Source: Aquipseudomonas alcaligenes NBRC 14159
Lineage (GTDB): Bacteria > Pseudomonadota > Gammaproteobacteria > Pseudomonadales > Pseudomonadaceae
Assembly: GCF_000467105.1 (NCBI RefSeq)
Contig: NZ_BATI01000007.1
Coordinates: forward strand, 1-64,000
Direction: 5' to 3'
Length of the DNA stretch: 64,000 bases
A program made the position numbers and the translations under genes. Shown piece after piece: positions 27,910 through 42,309 of this stretch. The stretch's first letter is position 1, and the number at the start of each line of letters is the position of its first letter. The notes under the pieces are model-generated. The model was not told where the DNA came from. It searched no databases and saw only the letters and a list, made by a program, of their open reading frames with translations.

Positions 27910-30393
27910 ATGCGTAGCACCATCAACCGTCCGGCTCCTCAGACCCTGCGCCGCGCCATTCGCGCCGCCGTGCTGGCCATGCCGCTGGCCGCCCTGCAGC
28001 CGGCCCTGATTGGCCAGGCCCATGCCGCCGAAGCCGAGCAGAACCTGCGCAGCTACGCCATTGCGGCCGGTCCGCTGTCCAGCGCCCTGAGCCAGTTCGC
28101 CGGCGAGGCGGAGATACTCCTGGCGGTCGATGGCCAGCTCACCGCCGGCAAGCAGAGCCAGGGCCTGCAGGGCCAGTATTCGGTGGGCGAGGGCCTGGCC
28201 AAGCTGCTGCAAGGCAGCGGCCTGCAGCTGGTGCGCGATGCCAGCGGCGGCTATTCGTTGAGCGCGGCGGGTGAGGGCGGTGCCAGCCTGTCGCTGGAAA
28301 CCACCGAGGTCGAAGGCTTCGCCCTGGGCAACGCGCTGGGCAGCATGGACGGCTACAACGCCACCCACAGCAGCGTGGCGACCAAGACCAGCAAGGAGCT
28401 GGTGAAGACCTCGCAGAGCGTGTCCGTGGTGACTGCCGCGCAGATCGAGGAGCAGGGCTCGCGCACCGTCGCCGAGGCCACCCGCTACACCGCCGGCGTG
28501 CTCACCAACCCCTACGGCAACACTCACCGCTACGACTATCTGGCCATGCGCGGGATCAACGACGGTTCGGTGGACAACATCATCATCGACGGCCTGAAGT
28601 CCATGGGCGATCCCGGCTCGTTCACCAGCCTGCAGATCGACCCGTACTTCATCGAGCGCATCGACGTACTCAAGGGCCCGTCCTCGGTGCTCTACGGTCG
28701 CAGCAACCCGGGCGGCCTGGCGGCGCTGACCACCAAGCGTCCGGAGTTCGAGCAGGCCGCGCGCATCGACGTGTCCTACGGCAGCCACGACTACAAGCAG
28801 ACCGCCTTCGACGTCACCGGCCCGCTCAACGACAACATCGCCTACCGCCTGGTCGGCCTGGCCAAGGACGCCGACGTGCAGGTCGACCATGTCGAGGAGA
28901 CCCGCTACGCGCTGATGCCCAGCCTGATGCTCAACCTGGGCGAAGACACGCTGCTCAACCTCTACGCCTACCTGCAGCACGACCCGAACGGCGGCTACCA
29001 CGGCAGCGTCCCGGCCTCCGGCACCCTGCACAAGCGCAATGGCGAGCGTATCTCCGGCAGCTTCTTCGAGGGCGATCCGAGCGTCGAGGAGTTCACCCGC
29101 ACCCAGCAGATGCTCGGCTACGAGCTGGAGCACCGCTTCAACGACATCTGGAGCGCGCGGCAGAACTTCCGCTACCTGGACGCCAGCAGCGACAACAGCC
29201 AGGTGTGGGGCAACGGCTACCTGAGCGCCACCAGCAACGAGCTGGTCCGCGGCTTCAGCGGCGGCGAGGAGAACCTGCACGCCTGGATCGTCGACAACAT
29301 GCTGCAGGCCGAATTCGCCACCGGCGCGGCGCAGCACACGGTCGTCACCGGCCTGGACTACCAGTACTCGAAGAACAAGGTGCGCTACGACCGCGACTAC
29401 ACCAGCGTCGGCCCGATCGACGTGTTCGACCCGGTCTACGACAACAACGACCTGGCCGATCTGGCCACCGTCAGCGATGCCCTGCGCCGGCAGAAACAGG
29501 CCGGCCTCTACGTGCAGGACCTGATCGAACTGGGCGGCTGGAACTTCACCGCCGGCCTGCGTCAGGACTGGTACGACGTGTCCATCGACGACTACCAGCA
29601 GGGCACCAAGGACGCCAACACTGGCGACAAGCTCAGCGGTCACCTCGGCGTGCTCTACGCCTTCGAAAACGGCCTGTCGCCGTACCTGAGCTACTCCACC
29701 TCGTTCAACCCGACCTCCAACTACTCCGATGGTGCGCAGATTCTCAAGCCGACCACCGGCGAGCAGTGGGAAGCCGGCCTGAAGTTCCAGCCGCCGGGCA
29801 CCGACGACCTGTACACCATCTCCTTCTTCACCATCGAGATGGAAAACCTGTTCGCTAAGGAAAACAGCTTCACCGACAGCTACGAATACAAGGGCGTCGG
29901 CGGCATCGACTCCAAGGGCGTGGAGCTGGAGGCCCGCGTGCAGGTGACCGACAACCTGCAACTGATGGGCAGCTACACCTACAACGACGTGGAATACAGC
30001 AAGTCCTACTTCATCTTCGCCGACTCCAGCTACACCACTGTGGTAGATGCCAAGGGCAACACGCCGTACCAGACCCCCGAGCAGATGGCCAGCCTGTGGG
30101 CCGACTACGGCTTCAAGGACGGCCTGCTGGCCGGCCTGAGTATCGGCGCCGGCGCGCGCTACGTGGGCGAGAGCGAGGGCAGCGACCTCAACGACTTCCA
30201 GGTGCCGTCCTACACCCTGTTCGATGCGTCGGTCAGCTATGACCTGGCCAACGTCGGCCTGCAGGGCACCTCGGTACGGGTCAACGCCAACAACCTCACC
30301 GACGATTACTACGTGGCCTCCTGCTACTCGGCCACCGCCTGCTACCTGGGCGAGGAACGCACCGTGGTGGCCACCGTCACCCAGAAGTTCTGA
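27910..30393 (+). CDS. TonB-dependent siderophore receptor with signalling domain
   Basis: An 827-residue outer-membrane receptor/transducer. The signal peptide ends near AHA (37-39). An STN signalling domain follows at about residues 48-100 (YAIAAGPLSSALSQFAGEAEILLAVDG). The plug domain contains IDGLKSMGDPGSFTSLQIDPYFIERIDVLKGPSSVLYGRSNPGG in adjoining segments, then a 22-strand-type barrel ends in a terminal Phe. The STN domain contacts the FecR-like protein, giving cell-surface signalling. The layout resembles hydroxamate-siderophore receptors such as FiuA, FoxA or FhuE; the actual ligand is not known. ATG 27910 is chosen because the signal peptide starts there. Confidence 0.92.
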   Translation: MRSTINRPAPQTLRRAIRAAVLAMPLAALQPALIGQAHAAEAEQNLRSYAIAAGPLSSALSQFAGEAEILLAVDGQLTAGKQSQGLQGQYSVGEGLAKLLQGSGLQLVRDASGGYSLSAAGEGGASLSLETTEVEGFALGNALGSMDGYNATHSSVATKTSKELVKTSQSVSVVTAAQIEEQGSRTVAEATRYTAGVLTNPYGNTHRYDYLAMRGINDGSVDNIIIDGLKSMGDPGSFTSLQIDPYFIERIDVLKGPSSVLYGRSNPGGLAALTTKRPEFEQAARIDVSYGSHDYKQTAFDVTGPLNDNIAYRLVGLAKDADVQVDHVEETRYALMPSLMLNLGEDTLLNLYAYLQHDPNGGYHGSVPASGTLHKRNGERISGSFFEGDPSVEEFTRTQQMLGYELEHRFNDIWSARQNFRYLDASSDNSQVWGNGYLSATSNELVRGFSGGEENLHAWIVDNMLQAEFATGAAQHTVVTGLDYQYSKNKVRYDRDYTSVGPIDVFDPVYDNNDLADLATVSDALRRQKQAGLYVQDLIELGGWNFTAGLRQDWYDVSIDDYQQGTKDANTGDKLSGHLGVLYAFENGLSPYLSYSTSFNPTSNYSDGAQILKPTTGEQWEAGLKFQPPGTDDLYTISFFTIEMENLFAKENSFTDSYEYKGVGGIDSKGVELEARVQVTDNLQLMGSYTYNDVEYSKSYFIFADSSYTTVVDAKGNTPYQTPEQMASLWADYGFKDGLLAGLSIGAGARYVGESEGSDLNDFQVPSYTLFDASVSYDLANVGLQGTSVRVNANNLTDDYYVASCYSATACYLGEERTVVATVTQKF

Positions 30394-30406
30394 TGCGCTG
30401 AAACGG

Positions 30407-30440
30407 CCGCCGTCTCGTGAGGGACGGCGGCTTTCTGCTG
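30407..30440 (+). terminator. Rho-independent terminator after the TonB receptor gene
   Basis: CCGCCGTC (30407-30414) pairs perfectly with GACGGCGG (30423-30430) across an 8-nt loop and is followed by CTTTCTGCTGTTT. It sits between the receptor and the PepSY gene, so it may reduce read-through and make the PepSY protein less abundant than the receptor. The T-tract is interrupted. Confidence 0.6.
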
Positions 30441-30461
30441 TTTGCGAGACGGGAACACATC

Positions 30462-31649
30462 ATGCGCAACATCCTGGTTCTGCTGCACCGCTACCTGGGC
30501 CTGGCCACGGCGATCTTCCTCGCCCTGGCCGGTCTGACCGGCAGCGTGCTGGCCTTCCACCACGAGCTGGACGAGTGGCTCAACCCGCAGTTCTATCAGA
30601 CCGACCACGCCGCCACGGCGCGCATGGACGGGCCGAGCCTGATCGAGCGGCTGGAGGCCGAGCACCCGCAGCGCCTGGTCTGGTACATGGAACAGCCGGA
30701 CGAGCCCGGCCACTCGGCGCTGCTGGCCACCGTGCCGCGTACCGATCCGGCCAGCGGCCAGTCTTATCCGCTGGCGCCGCGGGTGTTCTACCTCGATCCG
30801 GCGAATGGCGCGGTGCTGGGCGAGCGGGAGTGGGGCGCGTGCTGCTTTTCGAAAGAAAACCTGGTGCCCTTCATCCTCGAGTTCCACTACAACCTCAGCC
30901 TGCCGGGCAACTGGGGCATCTGGCTGATGGGCATCATCGCCATCCTCTGGACCATCGATTGCCTGGTCTCGCTGTGGCTGACCCTGCCGCGTGGCCGGCC
31001 GTTCTGGCGCAAGTGGGACAAGGCCTGGAAGATCAAGCGCCAGCGTCTCAACCATGACCTGCACCGTGCCGGCGGCCTGTGGCTATGGCTGCTGCTGACG
31101 CCGGTGGCGGTGAGCAGCGTGGCCATGAACCTGCCGGCCGAGGTGTTCAAACCGGTGGTGTCGCTGTTCTCCGAGGTGCCGCTGAGCACCTACGAGGCGC
31201 GCGGGCGACTGGCCAAGGAAGAACTCGGCGAGCTGAAGCTGGATTACCGCCAGGCCTATGCGCTGGCGCGGGAGGAGGGGGATCGCCTGGGCTTGCACGC
31301 GCCGATCACCGAGCTGTACTACAGCTTCGAGTACAACTTCTTCGGTGCCGGTTTCGGCGACCATGCCAGCGACGAGGGCAACGCCTGGGTCTTCTTGCAT
31401 GGCGAGGACGGTCGTGTGATCGGCCGCGAGATCCCCGGTGTCGGTACCCTGGGCGAGCGCTTCTACCAGCTGCAGCTGCCGATCCACGGCGGGCGCATCC
31501 TCGGCTTCCCCGGGCGGGTGTTGATCGCCGTGCTGGGGCTGGCCATCGCCGTGCTCAGCGTCACCGGCGTGGTCATCTGGTGGCGCAAGCAGCGTGCCCG
31601 GCAGTTCGCCTCGCAGCGTGTTGAGCGTGGACTGGCTGAGCGGGGATAA
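30462..31649 (+). CDS. PepSY-associated transmembrane protein, probable ferric-siderophore reductase
   Basis: A 395-residue inner-membrane protein with four main hydrophobic segments. The first begins LHRYLGLATAIFLALAGLTGSVLAF; the second is near GNWGIWLMGIIAILWTIDCLVSLWL; LHRAGGLWLWLLLTPVAVSSVAM and a C-terminal helix follow. Conserved histidines are placed as in PepSY_TM proteins, several of which reduce ferric siderophores in the periplasm (FpvG, FoxB). It follows the receptor gene, so that role fits. I chose ATG 30462 because the first helix then has the normal lead. Confidence 0.82.
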   Translation: MRNILVLLHRYLGLATAIFLALAGLTGSVLAFHHELDEWLNPQFYQTDHAATARMDGPSLIERLEAEHPQRLVWYMEQPDEPGHSALLATVPRTDPASGQSYPLAPRVFYLDPANGAVLGEREWGACCFSKENLVPFILEFHYNLSLPGNWGIWLMGIIAILWTIDCLVSLWLTLPRGRPFWRKWDKAWKIKRQRLNHDLHRAGGLWLWLLLTPVAVSSVAMNLPAEVFKPVVSLFSEVPLSTYEARGRLAKEELGELKLDYRQAYALAREEGDRLGLHAPITELYYSFEYNFFGAGFGDHASDEGNAWVFLHGEDGRVIGREIPGVGTLGERFYQLQLPIHGGRILGFPGRVLIAVLGLAIAVLSVTGVVIWWRKQRARQFASQRVERGLAERG

Positions 31650-31704
31650 TCCGCCCGCGCCCGTGGTCATAGCCGGCGCCCCGCAACTCTCCCCGGAACT
31701 CCCT

Positions 31705-32283
31705 GTGCGCCTGCTGCCCTTTCGACTGAGTACCCTGCTGCTGGCGCTGGCCCTGCCGGCCGGCGCCAACACCTGTCCGCCTGGCCAGGTGCAGGTCTGC
31801 CTCTATGGCTGCCTGTGCGTGCCGGAGTACGCCCAGGTGCAGGAACAGGCGCTGGAGCTGGCGGCCAGCAACCTGCAGGGCTGGATTCTGCAGTCGCGCC
31901 AGCAATTGCTGGCCGCCGGCAGCGCACCGATGCCGGCGGCGATCCACCAGCAGCTGCTGGCCTGGTATCCGGCCGAACTGCTGGATACCGTGCGCTACCG
32001 GGTGGGCGGCGGCGAGCAGCTGGATGCCGCCAGCACCCTGTTGCAGAACCCGGACATCCAGGCCGTAACCCTGGTCGATCTGATCGTGTTCCGCGAGGCC
32101 GAAGCCGCCGCGCTGGATGTCGCCCTCTGGGCCCACGAACTGCACCATGTGCAGCAATACCGTGCGTGGGGCGTGGAAGGCTTTGCCCGCCGCTACACGC
32201 GGGACTTCGAGGCGGTCGAGGGGCCGGCCTATGACCTGCAGGTGCGGGTCTCGCGCGCACTGCGAGAACAGACGGGCTATTGA
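31705..32283 (+). CDS. Secreted HELHH-motif protein of unknown function
   Basis: From the GTG at 31705 this is a 192-residue protein with a signal peptide (LLPFRLSTLLLALALPAGA). A Cys-rich N-terminus follows (CPPGQVQVCLYGCLCVPEY), then a zinc-metallopeptidase-like motif, HELHH, in WAHELHHVQQYRAWGVEGFARRY. The motif context resembles DUF4157-type proteins. The start is uncertain: the frame is open back to 31594, overlapping the PepSY gene, but the signal peptide favours 31705. Peptidase activity is not demonstrated, and the third zinc ligand is not obvious. Confidence 0.62.
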   Translation: MRLLPFRLSTLLLALALPAGANTCPPGQVQVCLYGCLCVPEYAQVQEQALELAASNLQGWILQSRQQLLAAGSAPMPAAIHQQLLAWYPAELLDTVRYRVGGGEQLDAASTLLQNPDIQAVTLVDLIVFREAEAAALDVALWAHELHHVQQYRAWGVEGFARRYTRDFEAVEGPAYDLQVRVSRALREQTGY

Positions 32284-32339
32284 AAACCAAGCAAGCGCTA
32301 GGTTAGTGTGGCGGGAAACAACAACCGGGAGCCACCCGC

Positions 32340-33488
32340 ATGTCCGCCCTTCAGGAATACTTCGACCCCTCACATCAGCTGGTACGCGACTCGGTGCGCC
32401 GTTTCATCGAACGCGAGGTGTTGCCGCACATCGCCGACTGGGAGGAAGCCGAGGAGTTCCCCCGCGAGCTGTACCGCAAGGCCGGCGCCGCCGGGATTCT
32501 CGGCATCGGCTACCCGGAGCAGTTTGGCGGCAGCCATGAGGGCGACCTGTTCGCCAAGGTGGCGGCCAGCGAGGAGCTGATGCGTTCCGGTTCCGGCGGT
32601 TTGGTCGCCGGCCTCGGTTCGCTGGATATCGGCTTGCCGCCGGTGCTCAAGTGGGCCAAGCCGGCGCTGCGCGACCGCGTGGTGCCCGAGGTGCTGGCTG
32701 GCGAGAAGATCATGGCGCTGGCGGTGACCGAGCCTTCCGGCGGTTCCGACGTGGCCAACCTGAAGACCCGTGCCGTACGTGACGGCGATTACTACCGCGT
32801 CACCGGTAGCAAGACCTTCATCACCAGCGGCGTGCGTGCCGACTACTACACGGTGGCCGTGCGCACCGGCGGCGAGGGCTTTGGCGGCGTCAGCCTGCTG
32901 CTGATCGAGAAGGGCACCCCCGGCTTCACCGTTGGCCGCTCGCTGAAGAAGATGGGCTGGCGCTCCTCGGATACCGCCGAGCTGTTCTTCGACGACTGCA
33001 AGGTGCCGGTGGAGAACCTGATCGGTGCCGAGAACATGGGCTTCGCCTGCATCATGGCCAACTTCCAGAGCGAGCGCCTGAGCCTGGCACTGATGGCCAA
33101 CATGACCTCGCAGATGGCCCTGGAAGAGGCCATGAGCTGGGCGCGCGGGCGCGAGGCCTTTGGCAAGCCGATCGGCAAGTTCCAGGTACTCAAGCACCGC
33201 CTGGCCGAGATGGCCACCCAGCTGGAAGTGTCCCGCGAGTTCACCTACCGCCAGGCGGCGAAGATGGCCGTCGGCAAGAGCGTGATCAAGGAAATCTCCA
33301 TGGCCAAGAACTTCGCCACCGACGTGGCTGACCGCATCACCTACGACGCGGTGCAGATTCTCGGCGGCATGGGTTACATGCGCGAAAGCCTGGTGGAGCG
33401 CCTGTACCGCGACAACCGCATCCTTTCCATTGGCGGCGGTTCGCGGGAGATCATGAACGAGATCATCAGCAAGCAGCTGGGGCTCTAG
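32340..33488 (+). CDS. Acyl-CoA dehydrogenase with helix-G type catalytic Glu
   Basis: A 382-residue flavoenzyme oxidising acyl-CoA to 2-enoyl-CoA and passing electrons to ETF. ALAVTEPSGGSDVANL is the first family signature and QILGGMGYMRES belongs to the second. The usual C-terminal catalytic Glu of the YEGT motif is replaced by glycine (IGGGSREIM). Instead Glu245 in FQSERLSLA stands where isovaleryl-CoA dehydrogenase has its base. This suggests a branched or long acyl substrate, as in citronellyl-CoA dehydrogenase AtuD. An acyl-CoA dehydrogenase also follows recR in P. aeruginosa. Confidence 0.9.
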   Translation: MSALQEYFDPSHQLVRDSVRRFIEREVLPHIADWEEAEEFPRELYRKAGAAGILGIGYPEQFGGSHEGDLFAKVAASEELMRSGSGGLVAGLGSLDIGLPPVLKWAKPALRDRVVPEVLAGEKIMALAVTEPSGGSDVANLKTRAVRDGDYYRVTGSKTFITSGVRADYYTVAVRTGGEGFGGVSLLLIEKGTPGFTVGRSLKKMGWRSSDTAELFFDDCKVPVENLIGAENMGFACIMANFQSERLSLALMANMTSQMALEEAMSWARGREAFGKPIGKFQVLKHRLAEMATQLEVSREFTYRQAAKMAVGKSVIKEISMAKNFATDVADRITYDAVQILGGMGYMRESLVERLYRDNRILSIGGGSREIMNEIISKQLGL

Positions 33489-33560
33489 CGCGGCACTGAC
33501 AGGCCGGGGGCGGCATTAGCGTCTATCGTTGCAGGCAGACTCCTTCGCCGAGAGCCGCCC

Positions 33561-34685
33561 ATGCGCGTGATGATTGTGGACGACGACCCCTGGCTGGCCG
33601 ATCTGCTCAAACAACTGGTGCTCAATGCCCGCCCGGCTGCAGCCGTGGACTGTTTCGGTGATGCCGAGCATGCGCTCGATGCCTGGCAACGCAGCCGCTA
33701 TCAGTTGGTGTTGGCCGACTGGAACCTGCCGGATGATTCGGGGCTCAGCTTGCTGCGGCGCATTCGCCAGCACGATGGGGATACTCCGCTGGTGATGATC
33801 ACCGGCCGCTCGGACCGCGAGAGCGTGCTGGCGGTGCGGCCGCTGGCGATCAGCGCCTACATCACCAAGCCCTTCGACGTCCCCAAGGTACTGGCCTGCA
33901 TCGAACACTTGCTGCCGGCCGATGGCACGCAGCCGGCGGCGCTAGCTTCCCAGGAGGACCTGCTGGCCTACCTGGGACACCTCTCGGCGACTGATCTCGA
34001 CTTGCCGCTGCTGGCCAGGGTCAGGGACCAGCTGAAGCAGTTATGCCAGGGCGTACCGCTGGATTTTCGCGAGCTTGGCGAGGCGTGGCAGCACGATCCG
34101 GCGCTCTGTGCCTATCTGATCGCGGCCGCCAACAGTGCGGCGTATGGCGTGGCTGGCCAGGTCTGTGTCGGACTGCCCGACGCACTCAAGCGCCTGGGTG
34201 GGCGCACCAGCCTGAATCTGGCCGTGGCCCTGGCGCTGCGGCAGGCCTGCACGGAGGACGACACACTGCCATCGCTGCTGCTGCGTGAACATCTGGAGGC
34301 TGCGGAACGCCTGGCCGACCAGGTAGTGGCCCTGGCACGCCAGGCCGGCATCGACCCTGCGCCGTTGCAGGTCGCCGCGCTGCTGCATCGCATGGGCGAG
34401 CTCTGCGTGCTGTTGCAGAGCCAGAGGTGGGCCAGCCAGGGCCATGCCCTGGATGATCGTGTGCTGGGGCGGGCCATTGGCGATTTTGCCAGGCCGTTCG
34501 CCATCGCCCTGAAAAGCCAGTGGGGCCTGCCGATAGCGTTACGCGAGCTGATCGGCGCGATTTATGCGCTGCCGCAGGTCCAGTTCCGCCGTGAGCAGGT
34601 GCTGATGCGTCTGGCGGCGGCATTGTGCAATGGTGAGCCGCCGGCTACCGTAGAACGGCTCAGGCGCCTGGCCGGATTGGGGTGA
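33561..34685 (+). CDS. Response regulator with HDOD output domain
   Basis: A 374-residue protein. The N-terminal receiver has the acidic pocket DDD (7-9), phospho-acceptor Asp53 in LVLADWNLPDD, and a KPF motif in AYITKPFDVP. The C-terminal HDOD domain is recognised from residues about 165-300 (DPALCAYLIAAANSAAYG, LGGRTSLNLAVALALRQ). HDOD modules resemble HD domains and occur in c-di-GMP and stress signalling. It opens a four-gene signalling block transcribed in the same direction and is a likely phosphorelay output of the hybrid kinase two genes downstream. Confidence 0.86.
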   Translation: MRVMIVDDDPWLADLLKQLVLNARPAAAVDCFGDAEHALDAWQRSRYQLVLADWNLPDDSGLSLLRRIRQHDGDTPLVMITGRSDRESVLAVRPLAISAYITKPFDVPKVLACIEHLLPADGTQPAALASQEDLLAYLGHLSATDLDLPLLARVRDQLKQLCQGVPLDFRELGEAWQHDPALCAYLIAAANSAAYGVAGQVCVGLPDALKRLGGRTSLNLAVALALRQACTEDDTLPSLLLREHLEAAERLADQVVALARQAGIDPAPLQVAALLHRMGELCVLLQSQRWASQGHALDDRVLGRAIGDFARPFAIALKSQWGLPIALRELIGAIYALPQVQFRREQVLMRLAAALCNGEPPATVERLRRLAGLG

Positions 34686-34750
34686 ACCCATGTGCGCGGA
34701 GCTGGTCTAGTCTGAGTAGGTAGTCAGAAAAGGACTTCCGGGGAGGCCGA

Positions 34751-36463
34751 ATGGCCGAACACCTGTTCAATGCAGCGCCGGTGATATTGATCGTCGACGA
34801 CCAGCCGAGCGACGTGCTGATGCTCAGCGAGGCGGTACGTGACCTCGGCGAGGTGCATGTGGCCAGCGATGGTCGCATGGCGCTGGAGGTGGCGCGTTTC
34901 TGCAGGCCGGATCTGGTGCTGCTGGATATCCAGATGCCGCAGATGAACGGCTTCGAGATCTGCCGGGCGATGAAGGCCGACCCCAAGCTGTGCGATGCCG
35001 CCATCCTGTTCGTCACCTCGCACACGCAGAGCGAGAACGAAATCAAGGCGCTCGAATACGGCGGTGTGGACTTCATCCAGAAGCCGCTGAACCTGCCGGT
35101 GGCGCGTGCCCATGTGCGTGCGCACCTCAACCTGCGGGCCGAGGCGAAGAAGCTGGCCTACTACGATGCCCTGACCGGCCTGCCCAACCGCGTGCTGCTG
35201 CAGGATCGTGCCGAGCAGGCGCTGCAGAAGGCGCAGCGCGGCCAGGGGCGGGTGGCCATGCTGCTGCTCGACCTGGACAACTTCAAGAGCATCAATGACT
35301 CGGTGGGCCACTCGGTCGGCGATGCCGTGCTCAAGGAGCTGGCCTGGCGTCTGAGCGATAGCTCGCGGGCAATCGATACGGTGAGCCGCCAGGGCGGCGA
35401 CGAATTCGTCATCCTGCTGCCGGATGTGCAGCGCTTCGAGGCCATCGGTGACTGCGTGGAGCGCCTGCTGGCAACCATCGCCCAGCCGATCGAGGTGGAT
35501 GGCAATGCCTATCGGCTTTCGGCCAGTATCGGCATCGGCGTGTTTCCCGACGACAGTGCGGACCTGGAGGCGCTGTATCGCCACGCCGATGCGGCCATGT
35601 ACCAGGCCAAGCAGGATGGCCGTAATCGCTACCGCTTCTTCTCGCAGAACATCGAGAGCAGCACGCGCGCTCGTCATCTGCTCGAGAACCACATGCGCAG
35701 CGCCCTGGAGCAGGGCGTGTTCGAGGTCTTTTACCAGACCAAGTTCGACGCCCGGCGCAGCCGGATCTGTGGCATGGAGGCGCTGATCCGCTGGCGCAGC
35801 GGTGATGGCACGCTGGTGTCGCCGGCCGAGTTCATTCCCCTGGCCGAGGAGACCGGGCTGATCGTGCCCATCGGCAAATACGTGCTGCTGCGCGCCTGTG
35901 CCGATGCGGGCGAGCTGCAGCGCCTGGGCTTGCCGGTCTGCGTCAGCGTGAATATCTCCGCGGTGCAGTTTCGCGAGGAGAGCTTCCTGGGCATGGTCAA
36001 GGGCATCCTGGCGCAGACCGCTTTGCCGCCCAGCCTGCTGGAGCTGGAGATCACCGAGGGCGTGCTCGCCCATGACATCGCCGCGGCCAGCGCCACCCTG
36101 GGCGAACTCAAGGCGATGGGCGTGCGTATCGCCATCGATGACTTCGGCACCGGCTATTCCAGCCTGTCCTACCTCAAGCGCCTGCCGATCGATGTACTGA
36201 AGATCGATCAGAGCTTCGTGCGTGACATGCTCGGCGACCGCAGCGACGCCGCCATCATCGAGGCGATAGTGCGCCTGGGCCAGGCGCTCGATCTCGAACT
36301 GATCGCCGAGGGCGTGGAGACCCAGGCCCAGGTCGACCGCCTGCTGGAGCTGGGCTGCGAGCTGATGCAGGGCTACCTCTACTGCCGTCCCATGCCGTTC
36401 GCCCAGCTCAGCCTGTTCCTCGAGGCGGATGCGGCAAGCCGCAGCGGGCAGCTTTCCACCTAG
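34751..36463 (+). CDS. Receiver-GGDEF-EAL c-di-GMP signalling protein
   Basis: 570 residues: a receiver (DD 16-17, phospho-acceptor Asp59), then GGDEF (215-219) with an upstream RxxD inhibitory site (Arg206-Asp209), then EAL (343-345) and DDFGTGYSSLSYLKRLPID in the phosphodiesterase domain. Both catalytic motifs look intact, so it may make and degrade c-di-GMP, with phosphorylation setting the balance. GGGGAGG precedes the start. The stop codon overlaps the ribosome site of the hybrid kinase gene, consistent with one operon. Confidence 0.92.
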   Translation: MAEHLFNAAPVILIVDDQPSDVLMLSEAVRDLGEVHVASDGRMALEVARFCRPDLVLLDIQMPQMNGFEICRAMKADPKLCDAAILFVTSHTQSENEIKALEYGGVDFIQKPLNLPVARAHVRAHLNLRAEAKKLAYYDALTGLPNRVLLQDRAEQALQKAQRGQGRVAMLLLDLDNFKSINDSVGHSVGDAVLKELAWRLSDSSRAIDTVSRQGGDEFVILLPDVQRFEAIGDCVERLLATIAQPIEVDGNAYRLSASIGIGVFPDDSADLEALYRHADAAMYQAKQDGRNRYRFFSQNIESSTRARHLLENHMRSALEQGVFEVFYQTKFDARRSRICGMEALIRWRSGDGTLVSPAEFIPLAEETGLIVPIGKYVLLRACADAGELQRLGLPVCVSVNISAVQFREESFLGMVKGILAQTALPPSLLELEITEGVLAHDIAAASATLGELKAMGVRIAIDDFGTGYSSLSYLKRLPIDVLKIDQSFVRDMLGDRSDAAIIEAIVRLGQALDLELIAEGVETQAQVDRLLELGCELMQGYLYCRPMPFAQLSLFLEADAASRSGQLST

Positions 36464-36473
36464 GAGGTTCGCG

Positions 36474-41351
<4,878 letters not shown>

Positions 41352-41352
41352 T

Positions 41353-42309
41353 GTGGAGACATGGCTCGATGAGCGTCTGGGGCGCCCGAAACTGCTGCTG
41401 GTGGACGACCAGCCCATGAACATCCGGGTGCTGCACCAGCTGTTTCGCTACGAGTGCGACGTACACATGGCCACCGGTGGCGAGCAGGCCATCGAGGTAT
41501 GCAAGGCGCTGCTGCCGGACCTGATCCTGCTGGATGTGGTGATGGAGGGCATGGACGGCCACGAGGTATGCCGGCGCCTGAAGGCCGATCCGCTGACCCA
41601 GGACATCCCGATCATCTTCCTCAGCGCCAATGGCGAGGAGGACGACGAGGCCATCGGTCTGGAGCTGGGCGCGGTGGACTACATCGGCAAACCGTTCAAC
41701 CCGATGATCGTGCGGGCACGGGTCAAGACCCACCTGACGCTCAAACGGCAAGGGGACTACCTGCGCTCCATGGCCATGCTCGACGGCCTCACCGGCGTCG
41801 CCAACCGACGCAAGCTGGAGGCTCATCTGGAGGCGGCCTGGAGCCAGGCCTGCCGGGACAACGGTCCGCTGTCGCTGATCATGATCGATGTCGACTACTT
41901 CAAGAAGTACAACGACCATTACGGCCACCAGCGCGGTGACCAGTGCCTGCGCCGTCTGGCCATGGCGCTCGCCGCCACGCTGAACCGCCCCTATGACCTG
42001 CTGGCGCGTTATGGCGGCGAGGAGTTCGCCTGCCTGCTGCCGGATACCGACCTGGCCGGGGCCGAGCGGGTGGCGCAGAAGATGCTGGCGGCGGTCGCCG
42101 AGCTGCGCATCGAGCACCTTGCTTCGGACGTCGGCCCGCAGGTCAGCCTGTCGCTGGGCGTTGCCACGGTGCGGGCCTCAGCCAGGCTGACGCCTCAGGA
42201 GTTGCTGCGTTGCGCCGACGAGCAGCTGTATCTGGCAAAGGCAGGCGGTCGGGCGCGCGCATGCGCGCGATTTTATGAGGAGGATGCTGCGCAGATCAGC
42301 GCTCGCTGA
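41353..42309 (+). CDS. Receiver-GGDEF diguanylate cyclase
   Basis: A 318-residue response regulator. The receiver has [10 protein letters not shown] and phospho-acceptor Asp61 ([13 protein letters not shown]). The GGDEF domain has an active GGEEF (221-225) and an RPYD inhibitory site (212-215). The architecture resembles WspR/PleD-type enzymes that make c-di-GMP when phosphorylated. GTG 41353 follows GGGAGG at 5 bp and begins one base after the kinase stop. Its 3' end overlaps the convergent apt gene by 14 bp. Confidence 0.9.
   Translation: METWLDERLGRPKLLLVDDQPMNIRVLHQLFRYECDVHMATGGEQAIEVCKALLPDLILLDVVMEGMDGHEVCRRLKADPLTQDIPIIFLSANGEEDDEAIGLELGAVDYIGKPFNPMIVRARVKTHLTLKRQGDYLRSMAMLDGLTGVANRRKLEAHLEAAWSQACRDNGPLSLIMIDVDYFKKYNDHYGHQRGDQCLRRLAMALAATLNRPYDLLARYGGEEFACLLPDTDLAGAERVAQKMLAAVAELRIEHLASDVGPQVSLSLGVATVRASARLTPQELLRCADEQLYLAKAGGRARACARFYEEDAAQISAR

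Noticed and set aside
27838..29961. A 707-codon minus-strand frame opposite the TonB receptor
   Set aside because: Antisense shadow caused by codon bias; no recognisable domain.
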